DNA of 64,000 bases from Sphingomonas sp. R647 (GCF_020177055.1 NZ_JAIQXT010000002.1:310001-374000); one strand, 5' to 3'; shown: positions 48,770 to 58,206, numbered from the stretch's first letter. The notes: generated from the sequence alone by a model not told the origin. Numbers and translations are program-made.

Positions 48770-49053
48770 AAGACCCGCTCGGCTTCTTCGATGTCGTCGA
48801 GGTGATCCGATCCATACAGAGGGAGAAGGATCAGCGGGTTGCTGGCAAGACCGGATATGTTGCGGGACTTGCCTTTGATAATCCGGGCGACCCGATTTTG
48901 GGCTACGGCGTTTGGATGTACGAGGACGAACGGGTCTGGTCGTTTGATCGATCTGATCTCAAGTATCTGGGCTACAAGGACGAAATTGCGGAAGCGGAAA
49001 GCAAGAGGCAGAGCCCTTCGATCCGCGTTAGCCCTGATGGGAACGTGTTATGA
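48766..49053 (+). CDS. Small immunity-protein-like gene inside gatCAB (Imm31-like)
   Basis: A 95-residue soluble protein starting at GTG 48766, overlapping gatA's stop (GTGA) and ending in TGA that overlaps gatB's ATG, so it is translationally coupled on both sides. Sequence: [40 protein letters not shown]. This Trp/Tyr/Gly-rich beta pattern resembles predicted polymorphic-toxin immunity proteins of the Imm31 kind; the match is from memory of the pattern and is tentative. By eye it is less G/C-rich than gatA and gatB. No toxin is nearby. Confidence 0.65.
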   Translation: MKDPLGFFDVVEVIRSIQREKDQRVAGKTGYVAGLAFDNPGDPILGYGVWMYEDERVWSFDRSDLKYLGYKDEIAEAESKRQSPSIRVSPDGNVL

Positions 49054-50504
49054 CTGAATACCGCATCAAAGGTGAAACAGGCGAGTGGGAGGTCGTGATC
49101 GGCCTGGAGGTCCACGCGCAGGTCACGTCCAACGCCAAGCTGTTCTCCGGCGCGGCGACCGCGTTCGGGGCGGAGCCGAATACGCAGGTCAGCCTTGTCG
49201 ACGCGGCGATGCCGGGCATGCTGCCGGTGCCGAACATGGAGTGCATCCGTCAGGCGGTGCGCACCGGCATGGCGATCGACGCGCAGATCAACAAATGGTC
49301 GCGCTTCGACCGCAAGAACTACTTCTACGCCGATCTGCCGCAGGGCTATCAGATCAGCCAGCTCTATCACCCGATTGTGGGTGAGGGCGAGGTCGAGATC
49401 GATATCGACGGCGAGACCAAGACGATCGGCGTCGAGCGCATCCATGTCGAGCAGGATGCCGGCAAGCTGATGCACGACCAGCATCCGCGCCTGTCCTATG
49501 TCGACCTGAACCGCAGCGGCGTCGCGCTGATGGAAATCGTGTCGAAGCCCGATATGCGCTCGCCCGCTGAGGCGGGAGCGTATCTCGCCAAGCTGCGCTC
49601 GATCCTGCGCTATGTCGGGTCGTGCGACGGCAATATGGATCAGGGGTCGATGCGCGCCGACGTCAACGTCAGCGTGCGCAAGCCCGGCGCCGAGTTCGGC
49701 ACGCGCACCGAGACCAAGAACGTCAACTCGGTCCGCTTCGTCATGCAGACGGTGGAGATCGAGGCGAAGCGCCAGATCGAGGTGCTGGAGAGCGGCGGCA
49801 CGATCGTGCAGGAAACGCGCCTGTTCGACCCCGATCGCGGCGAGACGCGGTCGATGCGGTCGAAGGAAGATGCGCATGACTATCGCTACTTCCCGGATCC
49901 CGACCTGCTTCCGCTCGAGCTGGACGATGCGTTTCTGGATGCATGCCGCGCGTCGCTGCCGGAACTGCCCGACGCCAAGCGTGCGCGCTACGTCGCGGCG
50001 GGCGTGACGCCGTATAATGCAGGCGTGCTGACCGCCGAGGTTGAGACTGCGCGCTATTTCGACGCGCTGCTCGACGCGGGCGCAAAGGGCGCGGCGGCGT
50101 CGAACTGGGTGGCGTCGGAGCTTTTCGGCGCGCTCAATAAAATGGGCAAAAGCATCGAGGACTCGCCGGTCAGCGCTGCGCAGGCTGCGGAGCTGCTGGG
50201 CCTGGTCGCGGACGACACCATCTCGGGCAGCCTCGCCAAGCAGGTGTTCGAGATCATGCTCGAAACCGGCGACAGCGCGGGCAAGATCGTCGAGGAGCGC
50301 GGGCTCAAGCAGACCAGCGACACCGGCGCGATCGAGGCGGTGATCGCCGAGGTGCTGGCCAAGAACCCCGGCCAGCTGGAACAGTATCGCGGCGGCAAGG
50401 AAGCGCTGTTCGGCTTCTTCGTCGGCCAGACGATGAAGGCAATGGGCGGCAAGGCAAATCCGGGCGTCGTCAACGACCTGCTCAAGAAGGCGCTGGCGGG
50501 CTGA
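49050..50504 (+). CDS. gatB: Asp-tRNA(Asn)/Glu-tRNA(Gln) amidotransferase subunit B
   Basis: A 484-residue subunit that binds and activates the mischarged tRNA. Visible: [66 protein letters not shown], and the C-terminal YqeY-like helical tail (about 335-484). The ATG overlaps the small inserted gene by 4 bases. It completes gatCAB. Confidence 0.97.
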   Translation: MTEYRIKGETGEWEVVIGLEVHAQVTSNAKLFSGAATAFGAEPNTQVSLVDAAMPGMLPVPNMECIRQAVRTGMAIDAQINKWSRFDRKNYFYADLPQGYQISQLYHPIVGEGEVEIDIDGETKTIGVERIHVEQDAGKLMHDQHPRLSYVDLNRSGVALMEIVSKPDMRSPAEAGAYLAKLRSILRYVGSCDGNMDQGSMRADVNVSVRKPGAEFGTRTETKNVNSVRFVMQTVEIEAKRQIEVLESGGTIVQETRLFDPDRGETRSMRSKEDAHDYRYFPDPDLLPLELDDAFLDACRASLPELPDAKRARYVAAGVTPYNAGVLTAEVETARYFDALLDAGAKGAAASNWVASELFGALNKMGKSIEDSPVSAAQAAELLGLVADDTISGSLAKQVFEIMLETGDSAGKIVEERGLKQTSDTGAIEAVIAEVLAKNPGQLEQYRGGKEALFGFFVGQTMKAMGGKANPGVVNDLLKKALAG

Positions 50505-50562
50505 TCCTTCGCATTGCGCGCAATCGGTGCGCGCGATATCCATCCCGCAAGGGGAGGGGCGA

Positions 50563-51120
50563 ATGGATCTCAGGATTGCATGCGCGGCGCTGGCGCTGGT
50601 TGCGATGGTGCCCTCGGCAGGCGCGCAAACGGCAGCGGGTCCGCCGGATCCCGCGACCGTGACGATCCCGGATCTGTCGGGTGGCCGCGACCCGGCGGTC
50701 GTGTCCAACGGATGGAAGTATTTCTACTTCTGGCGCGCCGACACCAGCTATGCCGAGGCCTATGCCGACATCGCTGATTGCTATCGGTACATGCCCGCGC
50801 CCAATGCCACCGCGTCGGTCCCACGCTTCGTGCCATGGGAAGAGGCGGCCAGCGTCGCGACGGTCCAACCCTCGGTCATTCAACCCTATGGCATCGTCGG
50901 TGCGGTGATCGGTGAGATCATTGCCGGGCCGCTGGTGCGCCGCGCGCATCAGTCCCGGCTGCGCCGCTGCATGGAGCCGCGCGGATACCAGCGCTACCCG
51001 CTGCAGGAGCGCCGCTGGGAGGTGCTGACCGACAATTTCTCGCCAGCGTCGATCGCGATGCAGGCGAAGGCGGCATCGGGACCGACGCCCGATGGCGAAC
51101 CGCTGCCGGAGGATCGCTGA
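50563..51120 (+). CDS. Hypothetical exported protein
   Basis: A 185-residue protein with a signal peptide (MDLRIACAALALVAMVPSAGA, cut near 21). The mature part contains YFYFWRADTSYAEAYADIADC and, later, a glycine-containing hydrophobic stretch (YGIVGAVIGEIIAGPLVRRA) flanked by Cys, then RRCMEPRGYQRYPL. Two cysteines may pair. GGGGAGGGG before ATG 50563 sets the start. It overlaps the next secreted protein by one base, so the two form a unit after gatB. Family not recognised. Confidence 0.78.
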   Translation: MDLRIACAALALVAMVPSAGAQTAAGPPDPATVTIPDLSGGRDPAVVSNGWKYFYFWRADTSYAEAYADIADCYRYMPAPNATASVPRFVPWEEAASVATVQPSVIQPYGIVGAVIGEIIAGPLVRRAHQSRLRRCMEPRGYQRYPLQERRWEVLTDNFSPASIAMQAKAASGPTPDGEPLPEDR

Positions 51121-52031
51121 TGTTGTCGGCCTTGCTCGCTCTGCTGTCCGCCACAACGCCAGCGGTCATGCAATCGCCCGAGGCGCCCACTCCGATGCTG
51201 GTCGAGATCAGCGAAGGACAGCCGGTCACGATCCGGCAGGATCGCGCGTACCTGCTGTTCCGAATTCACCGGCCCAAGGGCGTCCCGTCCTTCGAGCCGA
51301 TCTTCCTGCGCAAACCGACTTCGACAGAGCTTGACGACTATCGCGCCGCAAAGGCCAAGGCGTTCGAGGAGGCGCGTCCGAAGCTGATCGAAGAGCGGGA
51401 AAAGGCGCTGCGCCGCCGCGCGGAGCAGGAAAGTCAGGGGCGCAAGCCAACCGGCCCGGTGCCGCCGGAGCCGACACTCGACACATTCCCCTATTTCTAC
51501 CCTGCGGTCGCCAATCTGGCGGGCATCCGCCATAATTTCCCGCTGGCCAAGGGTGCGCCCGACAACCTGTATCTGATCGAGGCCGTGCCGGGCGACTATG
51601 TGCTGTATGGCACGTCGTGGGGAACGGGGCCGCAGGGTCTGGCAGTGTGCTGGTGTCTCGGTACCGTCGGGTTCAAGGCAAAGGCTGGGGTGGTCAGCGA
51701 CCTCGGCACGATGTTCTTCGATACCGCAAAGTTCCGTTCGAAAGTCCCCGAGCTGAAGGACGAAACCGGCTTTGGACCGAGCAGCGACACGCCCTGGTTT
51801 TTGATCGGCGGCACGGTGCGCCCGGATCGGCGTGACGGAGCGCTGCCGGCGGCATTGGCGGCGATCCCGGTGGCGCCAGCAGACTATGTCGCGGTCGGCA
51901 GCTTCGTTGATCTGAACAATGGCGGGATCAATCGGCTCGGCCCGGTGCCCGGCGTGCTGGAATATGCACGGGGCAAGCCGATTGACGTAAAGTCCGCCAC
52001 CCCGGCGCGCGGGGGCGCGGTGGGGCGCTGA
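51120..52031 (+). CDS. Hypothetical exported protein, partner of the preceding one
   Basis: A 303-residue protein with a short signal peptide (MLSALLALLSATTPAVM) and a soluble mature region: an early beta segment (PVTIRQDRAYLLFRI), a charged helix (DDYRAAKAKAFEEARPK, residues about 70-110), then Tyr/Gly-rich beta structure with VCWCLGT. I do not recognise a family. It overlaps the upstream gene by one base (TGATG), so both are likely cotranscribed; there is no catalytic motif I can name. Confidence 0.76.
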   Translation: MLSALLALLSATTPAVMQSPEAPTPMLVEISEGQPVTIRQDRAYLLFRIHRPKGVPSFEPIFLRKPTSTELDDYRAAKAKAFEEARPKLIEEREKALRRRAEQESQGRKPTGPVPPEPTLDTFPYFYPAVANLAGIRHNFPLAKGAPDNLYLIEAVPGDYVLYGTSWGTGPQGLAVCWCLGTVGFKAKAGVVSDLGTMFFDTAKFRSKVPELKDETGFGPSSDTPWFLIGGTVRPDRRDGALPAALAAIPVAPADYVAVGSFVDLNNGGINRLGPVPGVLEYARGKPIDVKSATPARGGAVGR

Positions 52032-52061
52032 GCGTTCGATCGCGGGCAGCGTTGTGCCGCG

Positions 52062-52262
52062 TTACTGCGCGGTATCGTCCTGATTCTTGACGACGCCGCC
52101 GGTCCCGCCAACCGCACCATCCACGCCGTCTGGCGGGGTGGGATCGCTGATATTTTCGATATCGCGGTTGGTGCCGTCAACGGCGCGCTCAATGTCGCTG
52201 CGCTGGTCGTGGTCGGCGTGAGGCGGACTGTCGGGGTGCGGATCGGGGCTACGGTCGGTCAT
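52062..52262 (-). CDS. Small acidic hydrophilic protein
   Basis: A 66-residue protein with no hydrophobic segment: Asp/Pro/His-rich N-terminal half (MTDRSPDPHPDSPPHADHD) and Gly/Val/Asp-rich end. It looks disordered. No recognised family; similar tiny Asp-rich proteins occur in sphingomonads. It lies between two convergent transcription blocks, and its coding status is probable, not certain. Confidence 0.5.
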   Translation of the reverse strand: MTDRSPDPHPDSPPHADHDQRSDIERAVDGTNRDIENISDPTPPDGVDGAVGGTGGVVKNQDDTAQ

Positions 52263-52350
52263 GGCATTTTCCTCTCACCCGAAACAACGCGCCATGTGGC
52301 GAGATGCTCCGGGTGATCGGCAGGATCAGTCGCGCCGCACGCGGGCCGCT

Positions 52351-53016
52351 TTAGCCCTTGGCCTTCGGCTTGGGGCGGGCCGCGATCGCCTTGCGGGCAT
52401 TCGCCGCATATTCTTCGAAGTTCTTCTGGAAGACCGTGACCAGCTCATCGAGCGCGCCGATCGCATCTTCCCCCTCCTTGGGCGGGAACAGCTTGAGGCC
52501 GTTGCCGCCCCACGCCTTGTACTGGAATGCGATCTTCTGGGCCGGATCGAACTCGCGGAACATGAAGAGCGTGTTCAGCGAACGACCATAAATCATCGCC
52601 TTCTGGTAGAAGACATCCGCTACGATCAGCTCGCTGTAGCAGGCTGCGGTCGAGTCCGAACGCCGCGTCTTGATCTTGTTCATCGTCTTTCGCTCAAGTG
52701 GGGTCTCGTGCTTGACGAGCACGGTGCCGGGCTTGAGCTGGAGCAGCTCGTGGAGGTTCAAGGACTCGAGTGCATCGAGCTGCGACGGGCTGTCGAGCGC
52801 ACTGGCCAGGCTCGCCTTGTTGCTGGCATCCCGCCCGCTGTGGATTGCCGCATCGAGCAGCCCGCCGCCAAGCAGGCCCGTCGTTACCGAATTCATGCGC
52901 TCTGCAGGCCAGATATGGAGTTCGCACGGCGCGGCTTCCTGCGCCATGGCTCCCGTCGACCCGAATAGCGCAGCGCCGAAGGCTGCAAGTGCGACGCGGC
53001 TGATGAATGTTTTCAT
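52351..53016 (-). CDS. CELHVWP-motif exported protein, paralog 3
   Basis: A 221-residue exported protein (signal peptide MKTFISRVALAAFGAALFGS, cut after AMA). Mature N-terminus: CELHIWPAERMNSV with Cys31; second Cys126 in STAACYSELIVADVF; then GRSLNTLFMFREFD and YKAWGGNGLKLFPP. The C-terminus is Lys/Ala-rich (KAIAARPKPKAKG). It is the most diverged of three tandem paralogs and lacks the FGTW motif. One base separates it from paralog 2, so it is last in an operon. Family not recognised. Confidence 0.8.
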   Translation of the reverse strand: MKTFISRVALAAFGAALFGSTGAMAQEAAPCELHIWPAERMNSVTTGLLGGGLLDAAIHSGRDASNKASLASALDSPSQLDALESLNLHELLQLKPGTVLVKHETPLERKTMNKIKTRRSDSTAACYSELIVADVFYQKAMIYGRSLNTLFMFREFDPAQKIAFQYKAWGGNGLKLFPPKEGEDAIGALDELVTVFQKNFEEYAANARKAIAARPKPKAKG

Positions 53017-53017
53017 C

Positions 53018-53725
53018 CTATTCACTCTTCCCTTTGGTGGTCGCTGTGGGTTGTTGTCCGCGCTCCAGATACTGGAAGAACTGGACAACATTGCTTCGCA
53101 GCGCCGAAGCAAGTTCGTTGAGCGCGGGATCGTCCGACCGAAGCGGGTCGAGCGAGAAGAGCTCGAGTTTGGTCTGGGTCCACGTCCCGAAGCTATAATG
53201 CGGCGCGGCTGCCTCATCGAACTGACGATAGCGGAACAGCGTCTTGAGATTGCGCCCCCGTGTATATTCGCGCGAATAGACAACATCGACCAGGACAAGC
53301 TCGGCATAGCAGGGCGCGGTCGACCCGGAATAACGCGTTTTGACGGATCGGATCACCCGGCTTTCAAGCGGTTCGCCATGAACCACGATGCGATAGCTGG
53401 ACCCGCCAAACAGTTCGGCACGCGGAAGCGCATTGAGGACTTCGGTCTGACGCGCGGTCGAGAGGGGGTCCGGTGCAGCGGATTCGGCAAGTCGAGTCGC
53501 TGCCTGCGCGTCGGCAATCTCCGCGATCTGTTTTTGGGTTTGCCGGATCATTTCCGGGATGACCCCAGCCATCCTGTTCGATTCGGATGCGCGTTGGCGG
53601 ACGCTGGTCATCGCAGATGCGGGCCAGACATGCAGTTCGCACATCGCTTCGTCACGGGTTTCTGCAAGGGCCTGGGTTGATGCGAGCAGCGTCGCACCAG
53701 CGGCAAATGCCGGCCAGAACGTCAT
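53018..53725 (-). CDS. CELHVWP-motif exported protein, paralog 2
   Basis: A 235-residue protein with a signal peptide ending near residue 21. Mature start: CELHVWPASAMTSV (Cys29). A longer central helix (KQIAEIADAQAATRLAE) follows, then HGEPLESRVIRSV, TAPCYAELVLVDVVYSRE (Cys139), GRNLKTLFRYRQFDE and FGTWTQTKLELF. Shared blocks align with paralogs 1 and 3 without large gaps apart from the helix. The two cysteines are conserved in all three and could pair in the periplasm. Confidence 0.8.
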   Translation of the reverse strand: MTFWPAFAAGATLLASTQALAETRDEAMCELHVWPASAMTSVRQRASESNRMAGVIPEMIRQTQKQIAEIADAQAATRLAESAAPDPLSTARQTEVLNALPRAELFGGSSYRIVVHGEPLESRVIRSVKTRYSGSTAPCYAELVLVDVVYSREYTRGRNLKTLFRYRQFDEAAAPHYSFGTWTQTKLELFSLDPLRSDDPALNELASALRSNVVQFFQYLERGQQPTATTKGKSE

Positions 53726-53735
53726 ATCCGGTCGA

Positions 53736-54371
53736 TCAGTGCTTTTTTGCCGGCGACCGTAACGCAGCGGCGAAGGCAGTGATGTTCTTTGAGAAGGCTC
53801 GCCTGACTTCGGCGAGCGCGTCTTCCTCTTGCTCGGGCAGGGTTGGTGGGAACTTCACCAGTCGGGTCTGCACCCAGGTTCCAAAGGTGCGGGTCGGTGC
53901 GGCGTCGCGTCCGAACTCGCGATATCGGAACAGAACCTTGAGGAACTTGCCGGAAATGAACGCGTCATGCTGAATCATGACATCATCGACGATCAGCTCG
54001 GCGTAACAGGGAGCAGGCGACGCCGCGATCCGCGCAGGCGACCGCCGTATGACGCTGCTGGGTAGCGCCTCTGCGTGCATCACCACTCGATAGGTATCGA
54101 GCTTCAACAGCGTTTGCAGCTCGGCGGCTTTCAGCAGTTCCGCCTGTTCGCCCGTGTTGATCGCGTCGGCAGGCGTTCGGGGATAGCCGTCGCGTCCGGT
54201 AACAGCGCCGTTGACGATCCCGCCGCGAACCCAGCCACTATAGACCGATCCGAGCTTTGACCCCGGCCACACATGGAGCTCGCATGATTCTTGAAGTTGG
54301 GGAGTTGGATCGGTGCCATCTTGAACACCGACCACCGCCAATGCAGCGGCAATCACCCCGCTTACACCCAT
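53736..54371 (-). CDS. CELHVWP-motif exported protein, paralog 1
   Basis: A 211-residue exported protein, first gene of the triplet. A short leader (MGVSGVIAAALAVVGVQDG) precedes CELHVWPGSKLGSV (Cys30). Later blocks: HAEALPSSVIRR, SPAPCYAELIVDDVMIQH (Cys122), GKFLKVLFRYREFGRD, RTFGTWVQTRLVKFPP. Upstream, TTGACC at 54427-54422 on the minus strand could be a -35, but no clear -10 is seen. No known family is recognised; conserved aromatic and Cys residues suggest a small disulfide-stabilised beta domain. Confidence 0.8.
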   Translation of the reverse strand: MGVSGVIAAALAVVGVQDGTDPTPQLQESCELHVWPGSKLGSVYSGWVRGGIVNGAVTGRDGYPRTPADAINTGEQAELLKAAELQTLLKLDTYRVVMHAEALPSSVIRRSPARIAASPAPCYAELIVDDVMIQHDAFISGKFLKVLFRYREFGRDAAPTRTFGTWVQTRLVKFPPTLPEQEEDALAEVRRAFSKNITAFAAALRSPAKKH

Positions 54372-54522
54372 CTTCGCTTCCCCCTTGCCCTGACAGGACG
54401 CTAACCCTGCGAACGCGCGAGGGTCAACATCCTATTATCATGACGTTAGGGGCAACGCGGAGGTGGGTGCGTTTGCGGCAAGCGCCTATGCTGACCGCAA
54501 ACGGCCCACCTTCTATGCGCGC

Positions 54523-54708
54523 TTATGCCACTGGCTGGACCGGCGTCGAGGGCGGTTCGGTTCCAGGCTGCGGGGCCGGGATGTCGATATCTGGCGGGGG
54601 AGGCGTGAATTCGGGCGGCGCGGTCGCGGGTTGGCCGGGCTGGGGCGGCGGAGGTGCCTCGGGCGGGGGGACGGACGGCTGGGCGGGGATCGGGGGCTCG
54701 ACGGGCAT
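54523..54708 (-). CDS. Proline-rich 61-residue protein
   Basis: A protein of 61 residues, about 45% proline (MPVEPPIPAQPSVPPPEA and on), rich in P, A, T, E and Q with no hydrophobic or basic residue. An AAGGAG ribosome site stands 7 bases before ATG 54708, which is the main argument that it is expressed. It is probably an extended, disordered polypeptide; no leader peptide. Family not recognised; low complexity makes homology searches weak. Confidence 0.6.
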   Translation of the reverse strand: MPVEPPIPAQPSVPPPEAPPPPQPGQPATAPPEFTPPPPDIDIPAPQPGTEPPSTPVQPVA

Positions 54709-54868
54709 CTTGTGTCTCCTTGCGCTGAGCGAACGCCCGGGCGGCCGCTTTGGTTCACGGACAGGCGGCCGACGCGCAAGGCTGCATAAAGGGGCGCGTG
54801 CTGCATCAGCAGCAATCGCTGGCCGTGCCGCAAAGGCGGTGAGCGATCAGATCAACGGCAAGAAGGAA

Positions 54869-54944
<76 letters not shown>

Positions 54945-55051
54945 GTTCCGGGCGGAGGGAAGAGGCTGGAAAGCCGCTTGCCGCGTTCGGGAGTGGCGCG
55001 GATAGCGGGGGCTTTTGCGGAATGCAACAGGCTTTTTGCCAAAAATGCGCG

Positions 55052-56179
55052 TTACCAACGCGCGGTGTTCGCCTGGTGCCGATTTTGGCGGTCGATCGCG
55101 AACAGGATGCCGATCGCGAACATCACCGTCATCATCGATGAGCCGCCATGGCTGACCAGCGGGAGCGGGATTCCGGTCACTGGCGCCATGCCCATCACCA
55201 TCAGCAGATTGATCGCGACGTAGAAGAAGATCATCGCCGCGATCGCCGCGGCCGCCAGTCGCTCGAACTTGCTGTTCGCGCGCGTGGACACCCCTATCGC
55301 CCATAGGCACAAGCCGACAAATGCGGCGATCAGCGCAACGCCGCCGACCAGCCCCAATTCCTCCGCGACCAGCGCAAAGACAAAGTCGGTATGGCCTTCG
55401 GGCAGATAGTTCAGATGGACTTGGGTACCGTTGCCAAAGCCCTTGCCGAACAGCCCGCCCGATCCGATCGCGATCTTCGACTGGGTGATGTGATAGCCGG
55501 CGCCCAGCGGATCCTCTTCGGGGTTGAGGAAGATCAGCACGCGCTTTTGCTGATATTCCTGCATGCCATAGTTGATCATCAGCGGGATCGCGACCGCCGC
55601 CGCCATGCCGCCTGCGATGAACAGGCGCAGCGGGACGCCGGCCAGGAACATCATCGCGGCCCCCCCGGCGATGATCATCATCGCAGTGCCGAGGTCCGGC
55701 TGAATCAGCACCAGTCCGGCTGGAATCATCGTGATGACGACGGCGGGCCAGATTGCGCCGAACTTGCGCGTCTCACCCGCTGGAAGCATCTCGTAGAACC
55801 GGGCGAGCGCGAGGACGAGGGCCAGCTTGGTCAGCTCCGATGGCTGAAGCCGCATGAAACCGAGGTCCAGCCAGCTCTGCGCGCCGCCCGCGACATGGCC
55901 GATCAGTTCGGTCAGGATGATCAGGACGATGCAGACGCCGTAGACCGGAAAGGCGAGATGGCGATACCAGTCGACCGGGATACGCGACATCGCGAGGGCG
56001 ATGGCGAGAAAGACGCAGAAGCGCATGCCATGACTGAGCGCCCAGGGCGTCAGGCTGCCCCCGGCTGCGGAATAGAGCATCGCCGTGCCGAACAGGCCGA
56101 TCCCGGCAACCAGCAGGAGCGCCCCCCAGGGCAGCCGCAGCACAGGGGCGGGGACGAAGCCGGATCCGATCGTGCTCAT
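55052..56179 (-). CDS. rodA: Peptidoglycan glycosyltransferase RodA
   Basis: A 375-residue SEDS polymerase with about ten membrane segments that builds lateral-wall glycan with PBP2. Signatures: AGGAQSWLDLGFMRLQPSEL, IQPDLGTAMMII (catalytic Asp), GKGFGNGTQVHLNYLPEGHTDF and PLPLVSHGGSSM. ATG 56179 overlaps the mrdA stop by 4 bases, so RodA is coupled to its PBP2 partner. It is last in the mreBCD-mrdA-rodA operon. Confidence 0.96.
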   Translation of the reverse strand: MSTIGSGFVPAPVLRLPWGALLLVAGIGLFGTAMLYSAAGGSLTPWALSHGMRFCVFLAIALAMSRIPVDWYRHLAFPVYGVCIVLIILTELIGHVAGGAQSWLDLGFMRLQPSELTKLALVLALARFYEMLPAGETRKFGAIWPAVVITMIPAGLVLIQPDLGTAMMIIAGGAAMMFLAGVPLRLFIAGGMAAAVAIPLMINYGMQEYQQKRVLIFLNPEEDPLGAGYHITQSKIAIGSGGLFGKGFGNGTQVHLNYLPEGHTDFVFALVAEELGLVGGVALIAAFVGLCLWAIGVSTRANSKFERLAAAAIAAMIFFYVAINLLMVMGMAPVTGIPLPLVSHGGSSMMTVMFAIGILFAIDRQNRHQANTARW

Positions 56180-58206
56180 TCCGGGGCCTCTGGTGTCGGG
56201 GTCGGGCTGGCGGTGGGGGCGGGTGCCAGAGCGGCAGCCGGCGAGGCTGTCGGTGTTGCGGTCGGGGCTGGCGACGGGCCGGGGGTGGCGACCGGCACCG
56301 GCGTCTTTGCTTCGCGCTGAGGAAGTCCCTGCGCGGTGCGGAATGCCGTTTCCTTCGCTGCCATGCGCGTACGGATGTCGCCGCCCCAGCCGGCTTCGAG
56401 CACGGCAAGCGCGTCGATCGCCTTTTGCCGGTCGAACAGCCAGGTCAGCACGTCCTTCGCCACTGGAGCTGCAGCGCGCGACCCGCCCATGCCATGTTCG
56501 ATCACGACCGAAGCGGCGTAGCGGGGGTTGTCGACGGGCGCGAAGCAGATGAACAGGCCGTGGTCGCGATACTTCCATTCGCCACCCTGACCGCGGTTGC
56601 GGTCCATGATGCGGCGAACCTGCGCGGTGCCGGTCTTGCCGCCCATGCGGATGCCGTCCAGCGGGAGCCGGGATGCGCCGGCGGTGCCGGCACCGTTCAC
56701 CACTTCATCCATACCGGCGCGGACAATGGCGAGATGCTCTTCGGGAAAATCGAGGCGCAGCGGCGGCTTGGGCGTATCGATGATGAGCGAGGGGAGCAGC
56801 GCCCGGCTGGATGCGATACGCGCGGTCGCGACAGCGAGCTGGAACGGGCTGACCAGCACGTAACCCTGTCCGATCGCGGCATTGAGCGTATCTGCCTGGG
56901 TCCATTCCTGTTTGTATCGGCGCCTCTTCCACGCTGTATCCGGCATCGTGCCATAACGTTGCGAGGGCAGGGGTAGGTCGAACTCCGCCCCAAAGCCCAG
57001 CTTGCGCGCAGAAGCGGCGATCGGATCGATCCCGATCTCCCGCCCGATCGTGTAGAAATAGGTGTTGCAGCTGCGCGCGATCGCGGTGTGCATCGTCATT
57101 GGCCCGTGCCGGCCGAGACAGCCGAACCGGCGATTGCCGAGCTGATAGCCGCCGTTGCAATAGACAACGCGCTTTGGGTCCACCCCCGCGCCCAGAATCG
57201 CGAGCGCGGTTGCGGGTTTGAACGTCGAGCCGGGGGGATATAGCCCCTGAAGCGTCTTGTTCATCAGCGGGAGATGGTCGTCTTCCGACAGCATCTTCCA
57301 CTCGGTGCGGCTGATCCCGTCCGAAAACGCATTGGGATCGTAGGACGGCATCGATACCATCGCGAGGATGTCGCCGTTGGTGATATCAATCACCGTCACC
57401 GATCCGGATTCGTTGCCCAGGCGGCGCGCGGTAAACTCCTGAAGCCCGGCATCGATCGTGAGGCGAACATTCTGTCCCGGTTCGTCAGGCCTTGTCGCAA
57501 GTTCGCGCACAAGCTTCCCGCGCGCGGTCACTTCGGAGCGCTTGGCACCGGGCGTGCCGCGCAGGCGACCCTCAAGCGTCTTTTCGAGACCGTCCTTGCC
57601 GATCTTGAAGCCCGGGGTGAGGAGCAGGGGATCCTTGGTTTCCTTGAACTGCTCCGAGGTCGCGGTGCCGACATAACCGATGAGATGACCGATAGCGGCG
57701 CCCGCCGGGTAGTTGCGGGCAAAGCCGCGCGCGGGGGCTACGCCGGGCAGGTCGGGAAGTCGGACATTGACCGCGGCGTAGCGCTCGTAATCGAGATTTT
57801 CGGCGACCTGCACGGGCCTGAATCCGGCGGCGCCCTTCAGATCCTCCTGGATCTGCGCGACGTCTTCGGGGGTGAGTGCGAGAATATCGCGCAGTGTCGC
57901 CAGCACCGTTTCCTTGTTCTCGAGCCGGTCGGGGATGATATCGACGCGGAAATCGGTGCGATTGTTGGCGATCGGCACGCCGCGCCGGTCGACGATCCAG
58001 CCGCGGCGCGGGGGCGTCAGCGTCAGATTGACCCGGTTGCTCTCCGACAGCAGCTTGTACTTGTCATTCTCATAGACCGACAGCCAGGTCATGCGCCCGG
58101 CCAGCACCAGTCCCAGGGTCGCCTGAATACCGCCAAGCAGCATGGCGCGGCGCGAGAAGCTGTAGCTCTGCTGCGCGTCGGAAATCATGCGCACCGGGCC
58201 GCTCAT
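56176..58206 (-). CDS. mrdA: Penicillin-binding protein 2 (elongation transpeptidase)
   Basis: A 676-residue class B PBP, partner of RodA. N-terminal membrane anchor near 20-40; PBP dimer domain; transpeptidase motifs PPGSTFKPATA (Ser-x-x-Lys), RSCNTY (SxN) and GGKTGTAQ (KTG). Odd: the last 45 residues are a Pro/Ala/Thr repeat-like tail (TPTASPAAALAPAP type), probably disordered. ATG 58206 overlaps the mreD stop by 4 bases; ATG 58212 is an alternative. Confidence 0.95.
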   Translation of the reverse strand: MSGPVRMISDAQQSYSFSRRAMLLGGIQATLGLVLAGRMTWLSVYENDKYKLLSESNRVNLTLTPPRRGWIVDRRGVPIANNRTDFRVDIIPDRLENKETVLATLRDILALTPEDVAQIQEDLKGAAGFRPVQVAENLDYERYAAVNVRLPDLPGVAPARGFARNYPAGAAIGHLIGYVGTATSEQFKETKDPLLLTPGFKIGKDGLEKTLEGRLRGTPGAKRSEVTARGKLVRELATRPDEPGQNVRLTIDAGLQEFTARRLGNESGSVTVIDITNGDILAMVSMPSYDPNAFSDGISRTEWKMLSEDDHLPLMNKTLQGLYPPGSTFKPATALAILGAGVDPKRVVYCNGGYQLGNRRFGCLGRHGPMTMHTAIARSCNTYFYTIGREIGIDPIAASARKLGFGAEFDLPLPSQRYGTMPDTAWKRRRYKQEWTQADTLNAAIGQGYVLVSPFQLAVATARIASSRALLPSLIIDTPKPPLRLDFPEEHLAIVRAGMDEVVNGAGTAGASRLPLDGIRMGGKTGTAQVRRIMDRNRGQGGEWKYRDHGLFICFAPVDNPRYAASVVIEHGMGGSRAAAPVAKDVLTWLFDRQKAIDALAVLEAGWGGDIRTRMAAKETAFRTAQGLPQREAKTPVPVATPGPSPAPTATPTASPAAALAPAPTASPTPTPEAPE

